DNA from: an uncultured Atopobium sp.
GTDB lineage: Bacteria; Actinomycetota; Coriobacteriia; Coriobacteriales; Atopobiaceae
DNA length: 64,000 bases
Direction of reading: 5' to 3'
Assembly (NCBI GenBank): GCA_947090525.1
Contig: CAMUON010000001.1
Coordinates: 674,803 to 738,802, forward strand
In this document: one piece after another, positions 26,970-36,021 of the stretch
Layout: each line of letters starts with the position of its first letter
Numbering within the stretch: the first letter of the stretch is position 1
Notes under the pieces: model-generated
The model's database searches: none
What the model saw: the letters and a program-made list of their open reading frames with translations, nothing else
What the model was told of the DNA's origin: nothing
Made by a program: the position numbers and the translations under genes

Positions 26970-28175
26970 CTAGAGTTCAACCCCCTTTGCACCTATATGT
27001 GATTGAACATATTCTATCGTAGCCGTAACGCTTTGTGCGAGCGCTTCGGGGCTCGAAAAATATTCTTCATCGCGTAAGCGTTCCAAAAACATGACGGAAA
27101 CCGCTTCACCATAAATAGTTTGCGAAAAGCCAAGCAGGTGCGCTTCGAGAACATGCGTTTGCAAAAGGGATATGACCTGCGCTTGCGCAGGAACTGTCGA
27201 TTTGCTTGCTTCGCTTTGAGTTTCTTCCACAAAGTGTTGCAGGCGCTCATAAAAGCTGGTATTTTGCGAGGCATGCATAAGCGCTTTGGCTTCAAAACTT
27301 TTGGGCAAGCCCACATTTATTGCCGCGGGATACGCGGATCCCTCATATTCAACAATTCCCAGGTAAACTCCTCGTTTTGGCATCGTATATATGGGATCAA
27401 CGCCAACATTTGCCGTAGGGAAACCAAAACTTTTGCCCTTGTTTCTACCTCTGAGCACGCGCCCCCTCACAAAATATGCGCGCGTGAGAAGATGCGCGCT
27501 ATATTCGAGCGCGCCCTCCTGAATGAGCGTGCGCAAGCGAGTCGCGCTCACACGCATCTGATCATGCTCAACGAGGAGGTGCGCATGAAAAGAAATAGGC
27601 GAATGAGCAAAATATGCTTGAAGTGCGCGGGCGTTACCTTTTGCCTGATAGCCAATGCAAAAATTTTTCCCCACATGAATCTCTCGAATGCAGAGATCAG
27701 GTAGAATCAGATCTTCAAAAAAGGAGCGAAACGAACGTCGCGAGCACGCGCGCGTAAAGGGAACGACGCAGATGACATCAACACCTTGAGCTGCTAAAAG
27801 ACCCACGCGATCTTCAATCGAAAGAAGAGAAGATGGGAGCGCGGGCGCAGGTGAGAGCGCAAGCGCGCTCAACACAAACGAAGGATCGGGATCAAACAAG
27901 ATAGCACAGCTCGTAAACCCTGTTTGAGCAGCAGAAACAAAGACATGTTCAAGAAGCTCTTGATGTCCCATATGAAGTCCATCAAATGCTCCAATAGCTG
28001 CGCTCAACGAAAGCTGAGGCGAATAATCGATATGAGGAGCAAGATAGAGCCGAAGCCCACGAGCAGTCGTCTGCAATTGCAAAGCGCTAAACGCGCGGCG
28101 CGCACGCATAAGGGGAAGCGCGAGTTCACGCAGGTACGATGCGCGGACGCGGGCGCTATCTATCGACTCGTCCAT
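26970..28175 (-). CDS. ribF: Bifunctional riboflavin kinase/FAD synthetase
   Basis: Makes FMN and then FAD. The N-terminal adenylyltransferase domain has IGAFDGLHMGHQELL near residue 63 and VSATRLRTLIQEG near 210. The C-terminal flavokinase domain shows VLRGRNKGKSFGFPTANVG and the PAAINVGLPKSF variant of the usual PAxxNVG motif. At 401 residues it is about 90 longer than usual, owing to some 55 extra N-terminal residues and an insertion near 320 rich in Ser, Thr and Gln. The ATG at 28175 has AAGGTGG ahead; the gene starts inside truB, as it usually follows truB. Confidence 0.94.
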   Translation of the reverse strand: MDESIDSARVRASYLRELALPLMRARRAFSALQLQTTARGLRLYLAPHIDYSPQLSLSAAIGAFDGLHMGHQELLEHVFVSAAQTGFTSCAILFDPDPSFVLSALALSPAPALPSSLLSIEDRVGLLAAQGVDVICVVPFTRACSRRSFRSFFEDLILPDLCIREIHVGKNFCIGYQAKGNARALQAYFAHSPISFHAHLLVEHDQMRVSATRLRTLIQEGALEYSAHLLTRAYFVRGRVLRGRNKGKSFGFPTANVGVDPIYTMPKRGVYLGIVEYEGSAYPAAINVGLPKSFEAKALMHASQNTSFYERLQHFVEETQSEASKSTVPAQAQVISLLQTHVLEAHLLGFSQTIYGEAVSVMFLERLRDEEYFSSPEALAQSVTATIEYVQSHIGAKGVEL

Positions 28176-29184
28176 ACGCACCACCTTGTACGACGCCAGC
28201 TACTCCAGCTAAGAGATTCACCTTGCAGACGAGACTATCTTGTTTTAATTCATATATGCCATAAAGTAAGTCCCCACGCACAAGAGCACATTCGGGTGCA
28301 AAACTGGACGCGGGTGCGGGCGCTTCGGACACATGCTCCTTCTTCGCCAAAAGACGAGCGATGCTCAAGCATTCATCAGACGAAAGCGCAAGCGCGCGGC
28401 CATAGTTCATGTTCTCGAGTTCTTTTTGCGTGATGGGAAACACTGGCATACGCAAAAGATGCACAGGATCGATGAGGCGCGAGAGGAAAAGCTCTTTTCC
28501 CCCCTGGCGAAGCTCGTCCAAGCTTATACAATCAGCAAGCGTAACCGATTGACATGCCCAGCGCTCAAGCCCTGCTAGATAGGCTAAGCTTCCTGCGCGC
28601 TTACCAATATCTCGCGCAAGTGCACGGATGTAGGTGCCTTTGCTCACGACAAAATCTACGGTCCACACCGGGCACGATCTTGCGTCATCAAAAGATACAT
28701 CCACAAGAGAAGCGCGAACGACTTCGATTTCGCGAGGCACTAGATCAACCGAAATACCTTGCCGGGCAAGCATATATGCGCGCACACCATCTTTTGAGCG
28801 GGCACAAAATTGAGGAGGTACCTGCAAACTCTTGCCTAAAAAAGACGCAAGGAGCGAAGTCGCAAACGACTGATCTAAAAGCTCATCTGGCGCGAGCGCA
28901 CGTGCGATGCACTCCCCTTCATCGTCATCTGTTGAAGTTTGTGCGCCAAAGGCAATGCGGGCGCGATAGCTTTTGTGATCTTGCGTAATGCGCCCCAAAA
29001 GCCTGGTAGCTGCGCCAACACCCAAAATCATAACGCCGGTTGCGAGAGGATCGAGCGTACCTGCGTGACCGATCTTTTTTTCGTGAAGCGCGTGGCGTGC
29101 CGCCCCCACAACATCGTGACTGGTGAGATCGCGCGGTTTATTGATTGCACATAAGCCGTGCAGCGCACACGCGCTCGCGCTCAT
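28156..29184 (-). CDS. truB: tRNA pseudouridine-55 synthase
   Basis: Forms pseudouridine 55 in the T loop of tRNAs. The catalytic motif GHAGTLDPLATGVMILGVG lies near residue 39, followed by the KSYRARIAFGAQTSTDD segment. The C-terminal part contains an additional RNA-binding region, with a short Ala/Pro-rich patch. The start ATG overlaps the nrnA stop (ATGA), so the genes are coupled. It belongs to the nusA-infB-rbfA ribosome and RNA maturation run. Confidence 0.95.
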   Translation of the reverse strand: MSASACALHGLCAINKPRDLTSHDVVGAARHALHEKKIGHAGTLDPLATGVMILGVGAATRLLGRITQDHKSYRARIAFGAQTSTDDDEGECIARALAPDELLDQSFATSLLASFLGKSLQVPPQFCARSKDGVRAYMLARQGISVDLVPREIEVVRASLVDVSFDDARSCPVWTVDFVVSKGTYIRALARDIGKRAGSLAYLAGLERWACQSVTLADCISLDELRQGGKELFLSRLIDPVHLLRMPVFPITQKELENMNYGRALALSSDECLSIARLLAKKEHVSEAPAPASSFAPECALVRGDLLYGIYELKQDSLVCKVNLLAGVAGVVQGGAYGRVDR

Positions 29185-30275
29185 GCGCGCTCCTCATTCG
29201 TAGACAAAAGCTCCTCAAGCTTAGGCAATACCTGTGCAAACGCATCGTCCACACTTCCTGAGAGTGAAAAACCAGCGGCTTTTGCATGCCCTCCCCCGCC
29301 AAAGAAGCGGGCAACGCCAGAAATATCGATATCTGATTTGGAACGTAAGTTAGCGCGGATCGAGCAGTCGTGCGATTCTTTGAGGAAGAGTACAATTTTT
29401 GAGCCCCGTGTCGTGCGCACTGCGTCAACCAAGCCTTCTGCCTCTTCGAGCGGCACATGCAAGCGCGTAAAATCGGCCTGCGTAGCATAGCTGTACGCAA
29501 TCTCGCCGTTATGGAAGGTGGTAATACGCTTGAGCACTTCAGCTTTGAGATGAAGATAGCCGATTTGCGCATTTTCATAAATATGTTGAGAAACCACGCA
29601 AGGACTCGCCCCCAAAGAAACAAGCTCAGCCGCCGCCTGAAAACACTCAGGATTTGCATTCTGATACTGAAAACGTCCCGTATCGGTGATGATCGCACAG
29701 AGCAGATTCTGTGCGATCTTAGGCGTAATAACAGCGCCTAGATAGCGTAAAAATTCATATATGATAATGCCCGCAGCACACGCACTGGGGCGAATATAGG
29801 AGATCTCTGCAAAGGGATCTTGACAGGGGTGATGATCGAGAATAAGACGATGCGCGCTCCGCGCACAAATCGCCTCAGCATCGTTTAAGCGATGGCTCAC
29901 CGAAAGATCGCATGCAATGAAGAGATCTGGTGTCTCAGCATAATCGCTTGCCTGCACCATTTCATCAATCCCAGCTAGAAATGAGTAAATCACCGAAGGA
30001 CGCTTGGAATCGGCCAAAAGATTGACGATCTTTTTTTCGGGATAGAGCTCTTTTAGGCCAAGAGCGAGCGCAAGCCCGCTTCCAAGCGCATCGCCATCGG
30101 GTGATGTGTGACCGCAGATTGCAATCGTTTGTGCCTGCGCAACTGCAGCTTTTGCGGGCGCGAATATCGCATCTTTGTTAGTACAATCTTTGATGCTAGA
30201 TACGTGGTTTGTTGAAACCTGATTGCGAGCATCTACATTGCAAGGATCTACGTTGTGGGAATCTAGGGACTTCAT
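29181..30275 (-). CDS. nrnA: DHH-family oligoribonuclease/pAp phosphatase NrnA
   Basis: Degrades short oligoribonucleotides and pAp. DHH motifs are seen as GHTSPDGDALGSGLAL near residue 57, ACDLSVSHRL, and LILDHHPC, with a DHHA1 domain ending in FFGGGGHAKAAG near residue 330. The first 45 residues are a leader not found in the family, encoded partly by a 15-nt tandem repeat (NVDPC, NVDAR). No good ribosome binding site is visible ahead of the ATG at 30275, so a later start is possible. Its position between rbfA and truB is common in Gram-positive bacteria. Confidence 0.9.
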   Translation of the reverse strand: MKSLDSHNVDPCNVDARNQVSTNHVSSIKDCTNKDAIFAPAKAAVAQAQTIAICGHTSPDGDALGSGLALALGLKELYPEKKIVNLLADSKRPSVIYSFLAGIDEMVQASDYAETPDLFIACDLSVSHRLNDAEAICARSAHRLILDHHPCQDPFAEISYIRPSACAAGIIIYEFLRYLGAVITPKIAQNLLCAIITDTGRFQYQNANPECFQAAAELVSLGASPCVVSQHIYENAQIGYLHLKAEVLKRITTFHNGEIAYSYATQADFTRLHVPLEEAEGLVDAVRTTRGSKIVLFLKESHDCSIRANLRSKSDIDISGVARFFGGGGHAKAAGFSLSGSVDDAFAQVLPKLEELLSTNEERA

Positions 30276-30330
30276 TGTGCAGTCATACAGCTTTCTGTAG
30301 TGGAATGTCTCGTTCGGCGCTTAGAGGCTT

Positions 30331-30813
30331 CTAGAGAAGCGCTTCGTTAGATGCGTCAGGCGCTTCAGGCGCGGGCGCGACGTTAGTCGTATCTTTAGGC
30401 GTCGCGTCTGCTTCACCCAAAGGCACTGGTGCATCCTCTATGGGGTATCCATGCTCATCTTTGGGAATCGCAAGCGATGGAGGAACATTTTTGAGCGCCT
30501 CTGTAATCGCGTATGCTTCATCAACCGTGTGATCGATATGAAAGACGAGCTCAGGCGTGGTACGCCAACTGAGGGCATGGCCCAAGAGCTTTCGGATATA
30601 GGGCTTTGCGCGGCTAAGCGCCTCCATGACTTCGTCGTAGAGATCCTTATCACACGACACATAGACGTGCGCGAGTGACTTATCTACCGCGACCTCACAA
30701 TCACTTATGACGATCTGCGAAAGCACTGGATCTCCCAGCTCAAACATGAGGATAGAAGCCAGCTTTTCGCGGGCAAGATGGTTAAAGCGCCGCGATTGTT
30801 TATGTTGTTTCAT
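30331..30813 (-). CDS. rbfA: Ribosome-binding factor A
   Basis: KH-fold factor for 30S subunit maturation and cold adaptation. Family features are FNHLAREKLASILMFELGDP at the start, CEVAVDKSLAHVYVSC near residue 40, and GHALSWRTTPELVFHID near 88. The 160 residues include about 35 of an acidic Pro/Ala-rich tail. It sits 22 bases after infB, its usual neighbour. Confidence 0.94.
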   Translation of the reverse strand: MKQHKQSRRFNHLAREKLASILMFELGDPVLSQIVISDCEVAVDKSLAHVYVSCDKDLYDEVMEALSRAKPYIRKLLGHALSWRTTPELVFHIDHTVDEAYAITEALKNVPPSLAIPKDEHGYPIEDAPVPLGEADATPKDTTNVAPAPEAPDASNEALL

Positions 30814-30835
30814 GGCTCATCACCACTTTCCTTGC

Positions 30836-33637
30836 CTACTCGGTACGTGCAACTTCTTCGATACGGTAGGTTTCGATAACATCGCCAGGCTTGATGTCCT
30901 GGAAGTTTTCAAGACCGATACCACATTCATACCCTGCTTTGACCGACTTGACGTCGTCCTTAAAGCGGCGAAGCGAGGCGAGCGCGCCGTCAAAGACCAC
31001 GATACCGTCTCGCACAAGACGACATTTGTCGCTGAGAGAAACTTCGCCTTCCTGAACCATACAACCTGCAGCGATACCAACCTTGGGCACCTTAAAGGTC
31101 GAGCGGACCTCAACCGTAGCGGTCTGTACTTCTTCCTCGGTAGGCTTGAGCATACCAATACGAGCTTGGTCGATATCTTCAATCGCTTTGTAAATGATGC
31201 TGTAGGTGCGGATTTCAACACCTTCACGAGCTGCCTGCGCGCGTGCCTTCGCCTCAGGACGAACGCCAAATCCAATGATGATGGCATTAGAAGCATCGGC
31301 CAAAACCACATCGGTTTCGGAAATTGCTCCAACCGCAGCGTGAATCACATTGATGTGGACCTCTGACTGATCCATCTTGCTCAATGCATCTTGAAGTGCT
31401 TCGATAGAGCCTTGAACATCTGCTTTGATGATGAGGTTGAGCTCTTTGACCTCGGCTTCTGCCATCGTATCAAAGAGATTTTCGAGTGTGACGTGACGTA
31501 CGCGGTTTTGTTCTTCGATACGGGCTTTAAGCTGACGCTTATCGGCAAGTGCGCGCGCTTCGCGTTCATCTTGGAAGACGCGGAAATCGTCTCCCGCACC
31601 CGGAACACTTTGAAGACCCAAGACCTCAACTGGATCGGAAGGCTTGGCTTCCGTTACGGTATTTCCTTTTGGATCGATCATTGCGCGGATTTTACCAAAG
31701 GAAAGGCCCGCTACGATCGCATCGCCCACGTGAAGCGTACCGCGGCGCACGAGAAGTGTAGCAACAGATCCGCGTCCGCGATCGAGCTTCGCTTCGAGGA
31801 CGTTACCCGAAGCAAAAGTATCGGGATTGGCTTTGAGCTCAAGGACATCTGCCTGCAACAGCACTGTTTCGAGAAGGGTGTCGATACCCATATGCTTCTT
31901 TGCCGAAATGTCGACAAACATATTCTCGCCGCCCCATTCCTCAGGAATGACGCCGTGCTCGGTAAGCTCTTGACGCACGCGCGAAGGATCTGCACCCGGC
32001 TTATCGATCTTGTTTACCGCAACGATAATGGGTACATCGGCAGCTTTTGCGTGGTTGATAGATTCGATCGTTTGTGGCATCACGCCGTCGTCTGCAGCAA
32101 CGATCAAAATAACGATATCGGTAACCTTAGCACCACGTGCACGCATCGCAGTAAAGGTAGCGTGACCAGGCGTATCGATAAAGGTGATGGTACGACCCTT
32201 GATACGTACTTGTGACGCACCAATTGCCTGCGTAATACCGCCCGCTTCGCCGCTTGCAACACCGGTGTGTCGGATCGCGTCGAGCAGAGACGTTTTACCG
32301 TGGTCAACATGACCCATAACGGTCACCACAGGCGGGCGAGGTTTGAGATCTTTTGGATCGTCGAAGAAGGTAAATGCGTTTTCTTCTTCTTTGGTCATGA
32401 TCTTGATGTCTCGTTTGAGGTCGTCAGCAACAAGCTCGATGAGGTCATCACTCATTGCTTCGTTTAGGGTAAGCGGAGAACCCAAGAGGAAGAGGCGCTT
32501 GATGATGTCGTTCGCTTCCACATGGAGGAGTTCTGCAAGCTTCGCAACAGTAGTCCCTTGAGGAACGCGGACGCAATCGAGCTTTGAGATATCTTGGTCA
32601 TTTGCGATAGCGTCTTGGATTTTTTGCTGTTCACGTGCAATTTCTTGCTGCTTCTGACGGCGCTCTTTGCGCTTTTTGCGCTTGCCAGAGTTTGCACGCG
32701 CGGCTTCTTCCACGGCTTCGCGCGCCTCAATGAGCACGTGATTGTGGCTAAAGTTCACGGCATCACGTGCCATACGCGCATAATCGTCCTCGTCTGTGTC
32801 GTTGATACGTAAGTGAGAGCGCTTTGAGCGAGAGTTGCGACGAGAATCATCCAAATCCATGTCTTTTTGGTTTTTGCGGGAGCGCACGCCGCGCGAGGCC
32901 GCTCCATTTGAGCCGGTAGACGTGTGTGTGCCCGCATGAGGAGCATGCGTTTGGCTAGATCTCGCGTCGTCTGCAGTTTCTGAGCCAAGGCCTTGTGCGC
33001 GGAAGTTTTCATGTGCGCTTGGCCGTGCTGTGCGGGCGCTGCGAGCGTCTGCGCTTTGCGAAGTAGCAGCACTTCTGTGATGCTCAGAAGATTGTGAGTG
33101 CGCGTGAGTTTTTGCTTTTTTCTCCTCTTCGCGCTTTGCTTGTTCTTCTTTTTGCTCTTTGAGGACCTGTTCTTGCGCGGCAATTTGATCGAGCAAGCTT
33201 GAAAATGCCGAAGGCTTTTGAGGGGTAGGTGCACTTACGCTTTGCTCACGCTTTTTTTCTTCAAGCGCACGAGCGCGCGCGTCAGCTTCTTCTTCGGCTG
33301 CCTTGCGAGCAAGTTCTTCTGCGCGGCGTTTTTTCTCCTCTTCGCGCTCGCGCATGCGGCGCGCCTCTACTTCGAGACGTTTCTTTTCTGCTTCAGCGCG
33401 AGCGAGAGCAGCTGCTTGTTCTTCTTTTTGCTGATCGAGGAGCTTTTTCTCTTCGATTTCTTTTGCGCGCGCGTCCAAAATTGGCTTCAAGCTCTTGCGA
33501 ATGATAGAGATGTACGCATCCTCCAAGGTAGATGATGCACTTTTTGCAGGAATTTTGAGCTCAGCCAAGTGATCGAGCATCTCTTTGCTCGACATGCCAT
33601 ATTCTTTTGCGAGATTGTGTACGCGGGTTTTTGCCAT
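30836..33637 (-). CDS. infB: Translation initiation factor IF-2
   Basis: GTPase that brings initiator tRNA to the 30S subunit. An N-terminal IF2N domain (VHNLAKEYGMSSKEMLDHL) is followed by about 300 residues of Lys/Glu/Ala-rich linker and a second IF2N domain. The G domain shows G1 GHVDHGKTSLLDAIR near residue 440, DTPGH and NKIDKP. The 933 residues are within the range of actinobacterial IF-2, where the linker is long. The ATG has an AGAAAGGTG leader. It lies between nusA and rbfA. Confidence 0.97.
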   Translation of the reverse strand: MAKTRVHNLAKEYGMSSKEMLDHLAELKIPAKSASSTLEDAYISIIRKSLKPILDARAKEIEEKKLLDQQKEEQAAALARAEAEKKRLEVEARRMREREEEKKRRAEELARKAAEEEADARARALEEKKREQSVSAPTPQKPSAFSSLLDQIAAQEQVLKEQKEEQAKREEEKKAKTHAHSQSSEHHRSAATSQSADARSARTARPSAHENFRAQGLGSETADDARSSQTHAPHAGTHTSTGSNGAASRGVRSRKNQKDMDLDDSRRNSRSKRSHLRINDTDEDDYARMARDAVNFSHNHVLIEAREAVEEAARANSGKRKKRKERRQKQQEIAREQQKIQDAIANDQDISKLDCVRVPQGTTVAKLAELLHVEANDIIKRLFLLGSPLTLNEAMSDDLIELVADDLKRDIKIMTKEEENAFTFFDDPKDLKPRPPVVTVMGHVDHGKTSLLDAIRHTGVASGEAGGITQAIGASQVRIKGRTITFIDTPGHATFTAMRARGAKVTDIVILIVAADDGVMPQTIESINHAKAADVPIIVAVNKIDKPGADPSRVRQELTEHGVIPEEWGGENMFVDISAKKHMGIDTLLETVLLQADVLELKANPDTFASGNVLEAKLDRGRGSVATLLVRRGTLHVGDAIVAGLSFGKIRAMIDPKGNTVTEAKPSDPVEVLGLQSVPGAGDDFRVFQDEREARALADKRQLKARIEEQNRVRHVTLENLFDTMAEAEVKELNLIIKADVQGSIEALQDALSKMDQSEVHINVIHAAVGAISETDVVLADASNAIIIGFGVRPEAKARAQAAREGVEIRTYSIIYKAIEDIDQARIGMLKPTEEEVQTATVEVRSTFKVPKVGIAAGCMVQEGEVSLSDKCRLVRDGIVVFDGALASLRRFKDDVKSVKAGYECGIGLENFQDIKPGDVIETYRIEEVARTE

Positions 33638-33682
33638 ATAGACACCTTTCTTAAAACGAATACAACGAGGACAAAACGCTCA

Positions 33683-34915
33683 TTAGATGAGAGAATCGTC
33701 GTCTTGAGGTGTATGTGCTTCGAGTGGTGTGTGCAGGCGACAATAGCGCGAATCGCTCTGCGCAGCATTTCTGCACTGCATCCCGTTTTCACCTACAAAC
33801 TCACAGCGATAGTCGCCTACCTCTTCTTGTGCGCGCGGCACAAGCTTGATGTCTTTGAGGATCTCAGCAGCCAAAGTTTCATTTTTGATGTCGATATGCA
33901 TACCAGTGAGGCGAGCCGCTAGGCGTGCATTTTGGCCCTCTTTACCAATTGCAAGAGAGAGCTGATCATCTGGAACAACAACGGTTGCATAGTTGTTTTC
34001 TTCGTCGACCAACACGCGCGAAACTTTTGCCGGAGAAAGTGCGTTTGCAACGTTTCTCGCAGGATCATCGCTCCACATCACAACATCGCAACGCTCGCCT
34101 CTGAGCTCGGAAACAACCGTTCTTACGCGGGCACCTTTAGGACCCACGCAAGCGCCTACAGGATCGAGATGAGGATCGTTTGAGCTTACCGCAATCTTTG
34201 AGCGCACGCCTGCTTCACGAGCCACGGAGCGGATTTGCACGACTCCATCAAAAATCTCAGGAACCTCCAGCTCAAAAAGGCGCGCGATGAGATTGGGGTG
34301 TGTACGCGAAACTACGATAGAAGGACGCTGACGCTCGCCGCGGATCTGCGCTTGCGCGCGATCGGGATTGCGTACCTCCACAATAAGCGCACGAATGCGC
34401 TGGTTGTGGCCATAGCGCTCATTGGCAGGACGCTCATTTCTTTCTTCTGGATAGCGTGTGAGATCAAAATAAGGGAGCTCAGCTTCTACACCATCGCGGA
34501 TCTTGATGATGGCAAAGTCATTTGTTGTTTGGAGCACGGTTCCTGTGATAAGGTCGCCCACGCGCTTAGAAAACTCCTCAAAGATCTGCTGTTTTGCGGC
34601 ATTTCGAATGATTTCTGCGAGTTCTTGCTTGACGTGTTGCACAACGAGGCGGCTTGCCTCTTTTGGCGTCACGTCTACCTCGTCAAAGTCTGTGTACTCC
34701 CCTGTTTCCTCATCGGGTTCACCCTTGGGAACGAGCTTGTACACATACACTTTGCCGCTTACGCGATCGATTGTCACGCGTGCGCCATGTTCAAGATGCA
34801 GGATGTCTGCGTAATTCTTTGCGAGCACGTGCTCGAGGCGGTCAACGATATACAGCTCATCGAGGTGCGTCTTTTGGCAGATGTCGATGAGTGCTTCAAC
34901 CATATTGCTTGCCAT
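33683..34915 (-). CDS. nusA: Transcription termination/antitermination factor NusA
   Basis: RNA polymerase-associated factor affecting pausing, termination and antitermination. It has an N-terminal RNAP-binding domain, an S1 domain around residue 130, and two KH domains including DPVGACVGPKGARVRTVVSE and LAIGKEGQNARLAARLTG. After the KH region comes a short tail with CEFVGENGMQC and CRLH, which could bind a metal ion; it replaces the acidic repeats of proteobacterial NusA. The start has a GAAAGGATT ribosome binding site. It follows rimP, as in most bacteria. Confidence 0.95.
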   Translation of the reverse strand: MASNMVEALIDICQKTHLDELYIVDRLEHVLAKNYADILHLEHGARVTIDRVSGKVYVYKLVPKGEPDEETGEYTDFDEVDVTPKEASRLVVQHVKQELAEIIRNAAKQQIFEEFSKRVGDLITGTVLQTTNDFAIIKIRDGVEAELPYFDLTRYPEERNERPANERYGHNQRIRALIVEVRNPDRAQAQIRGERQRPSIVVSRTHPNLIARLFELEVPEIFDGVVQIRSVAREAGVRSKIAVSSNDPHLDPVGACVGPKGARVRTVVSELRGERCDVVMWSDDPARNVANALSPAKVSRVLVDEENNYATVVVPDDQLSLAIGKEGQNARLAARLTGMHIDIKNETLAAEILKDIKLVPRAQEEVGDYRCEFVGENGMQCRNAAQSDSRYCRLHTPLEAHTPQDDDSLI

Positions 34916-34986
34916 GAGTAATCCTTTCGTAGAAGTTCAAGTGATCTAGGTTCATCGTGCGGCGGGCGCTGCGAGCTGCAGGCCCT

Positions 34987-35460
34987 TTAATCAAATGTTG
35001 GTTTAATCGCACAGGTCTTGATAGCGCTATAAGGGAAACGGAAGGTTTCGCCATCTGAGACAACGGCAATGTCTTCATCCGTCGCCTCGACGAGCTCGCC
35101 GGTATAGCGTGCACGTCCGCTGGTAGCGTTTGTTTTGAGGCTGATCGTTTCATGAACAAAACGCTTGAAATGATCTACACGACGAAGCTTTCTCGCAAGA
35201 CCAGGCGATGAAACCTCGAGCGTATAGGATGCGTCAAAAGGATTTTCCGCGTCTATGACCTCGTTAATCCAGCCCTGTTGCGCGCCCACCTCATCGAGCG
35301 TAATAGCGCCATCTTGGGCATTCGCGTGATCGATATAGATGCGAAGAATAGGATGAGCAGCTACACCTGCAATTTCCACATCAACAATATCGATCTCATG
35401 CGCCTGCGCAGCAGCTTCAAGCGCGTGTATGAGGCGATCTCGTAACTCGTCTGTGCTCAT
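34987..35460 (-). CDS. rimP: Ribosome maturation factor RimP
   Basis: A 157-residue factor for 30S assembly. It contains the family segments RIYIDHANAQDGAITLDEVG near residue 40 and YTLEVSSPGLARKLRRVDHF near 77, then a C-terminal SH3-like domain. The frame is open eight codons further, but the ATG at 35460 has AAAGGATC at good distance. It heads the rimP-nusA-infB run that continues to rpoD; a terminator and a possible leader promoter lie upstream. Confidence 0.94.
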   Translation of the reverse strand: MSTDELRDRLIHALEAAAQAHEIDIVDVEIAGVAAHPILRIYIDHANAQDGAITLDEVGAQQGWINEVIDAENPFDASYTLEVSSPGLARKLRRVDHFKRFVHETISLKTNATSGRARYTGELVEATDEDIAVVSDGETFRFPYSAIKTCAIKPTFD

Positions 35461-35822
35461 ACAAAGATCCTTTCTAGCTCGCAATCCATGCGTTGTAATT
35501 CATGCGTTCATGCATAAACTGCCCGTACATATTAAAAGGAAGCGAGGCTTGTGGCCCCGCTTCCTCAAATTCAAGAAAAAGACTACATTTATCTTAGCAA
35601 ATACAGCAAAAGCAGAGAAAGAAAACGATAATTTTTGCAGGCGTACACATAAATATCATTTTAGATTGCAGCGAAACAAGCGGCAGCTCAAGCTTGAAAT
35701 TATAGGGCGCGGATGTGTCATAGCTCGATAATTTTGTGCGGGCGGGGGCGCGGGCAAAAATAGTTCGTGAAAAATCTTTTAGATCGTGATACGATTGTTT
35801 TCGCGCGTGAAGCGTAAACGAT
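35461..35822. other. Non-coding stretch between rimP and tRNA-Pro
   Basis: No coding frame is accepted. On the minus strand it contains a TATAAT (35699-35704) with no good -35, then a strong hairpin (35537-35565). On the plus strand a weak GTGAAA/TACGAT pair ahead of 35823 could drive tRNA-Pro. Confidence 0.5.
35534..35565 (-). terminator. Terminator ahead of rimP
   Basis: AGGAAGCG (35537-35544) pairs with CGCTTCCT (35558-35565), with inner GGC/GCC pairs. On the minus strand the stem is followed by TTTTAAT. It would end transcripts entering from the ABC exporter genes or from a promoter near 35700. Confidence 0.7.
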
Positions 35823-35899
<77 letters not shown>

Positions 35900-35954
35900 T
35901 TTTTTATCTTTTATGCGTGGATATACCTCGATTACTTCATAAATCAAAGATCTC

Positions 35955-35978
35955 AAAGCCGGCTCTGCCGGTTTTTTT
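35955..35978 (+). terminator. Terminator downstream of tRNA-Pro
   Basis: AAGCCGGC and GCCGG pair around a short loop and are followed by seven T on the plus strand. It may also serve the convergent ABC exporter genes that end at 36022. Confidence 0.75.
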
Positions 35979-36021
35979 ATATCGAATGGCGCGGATGCCC
36001 GTGCCTCACAATTAGTGCAGG

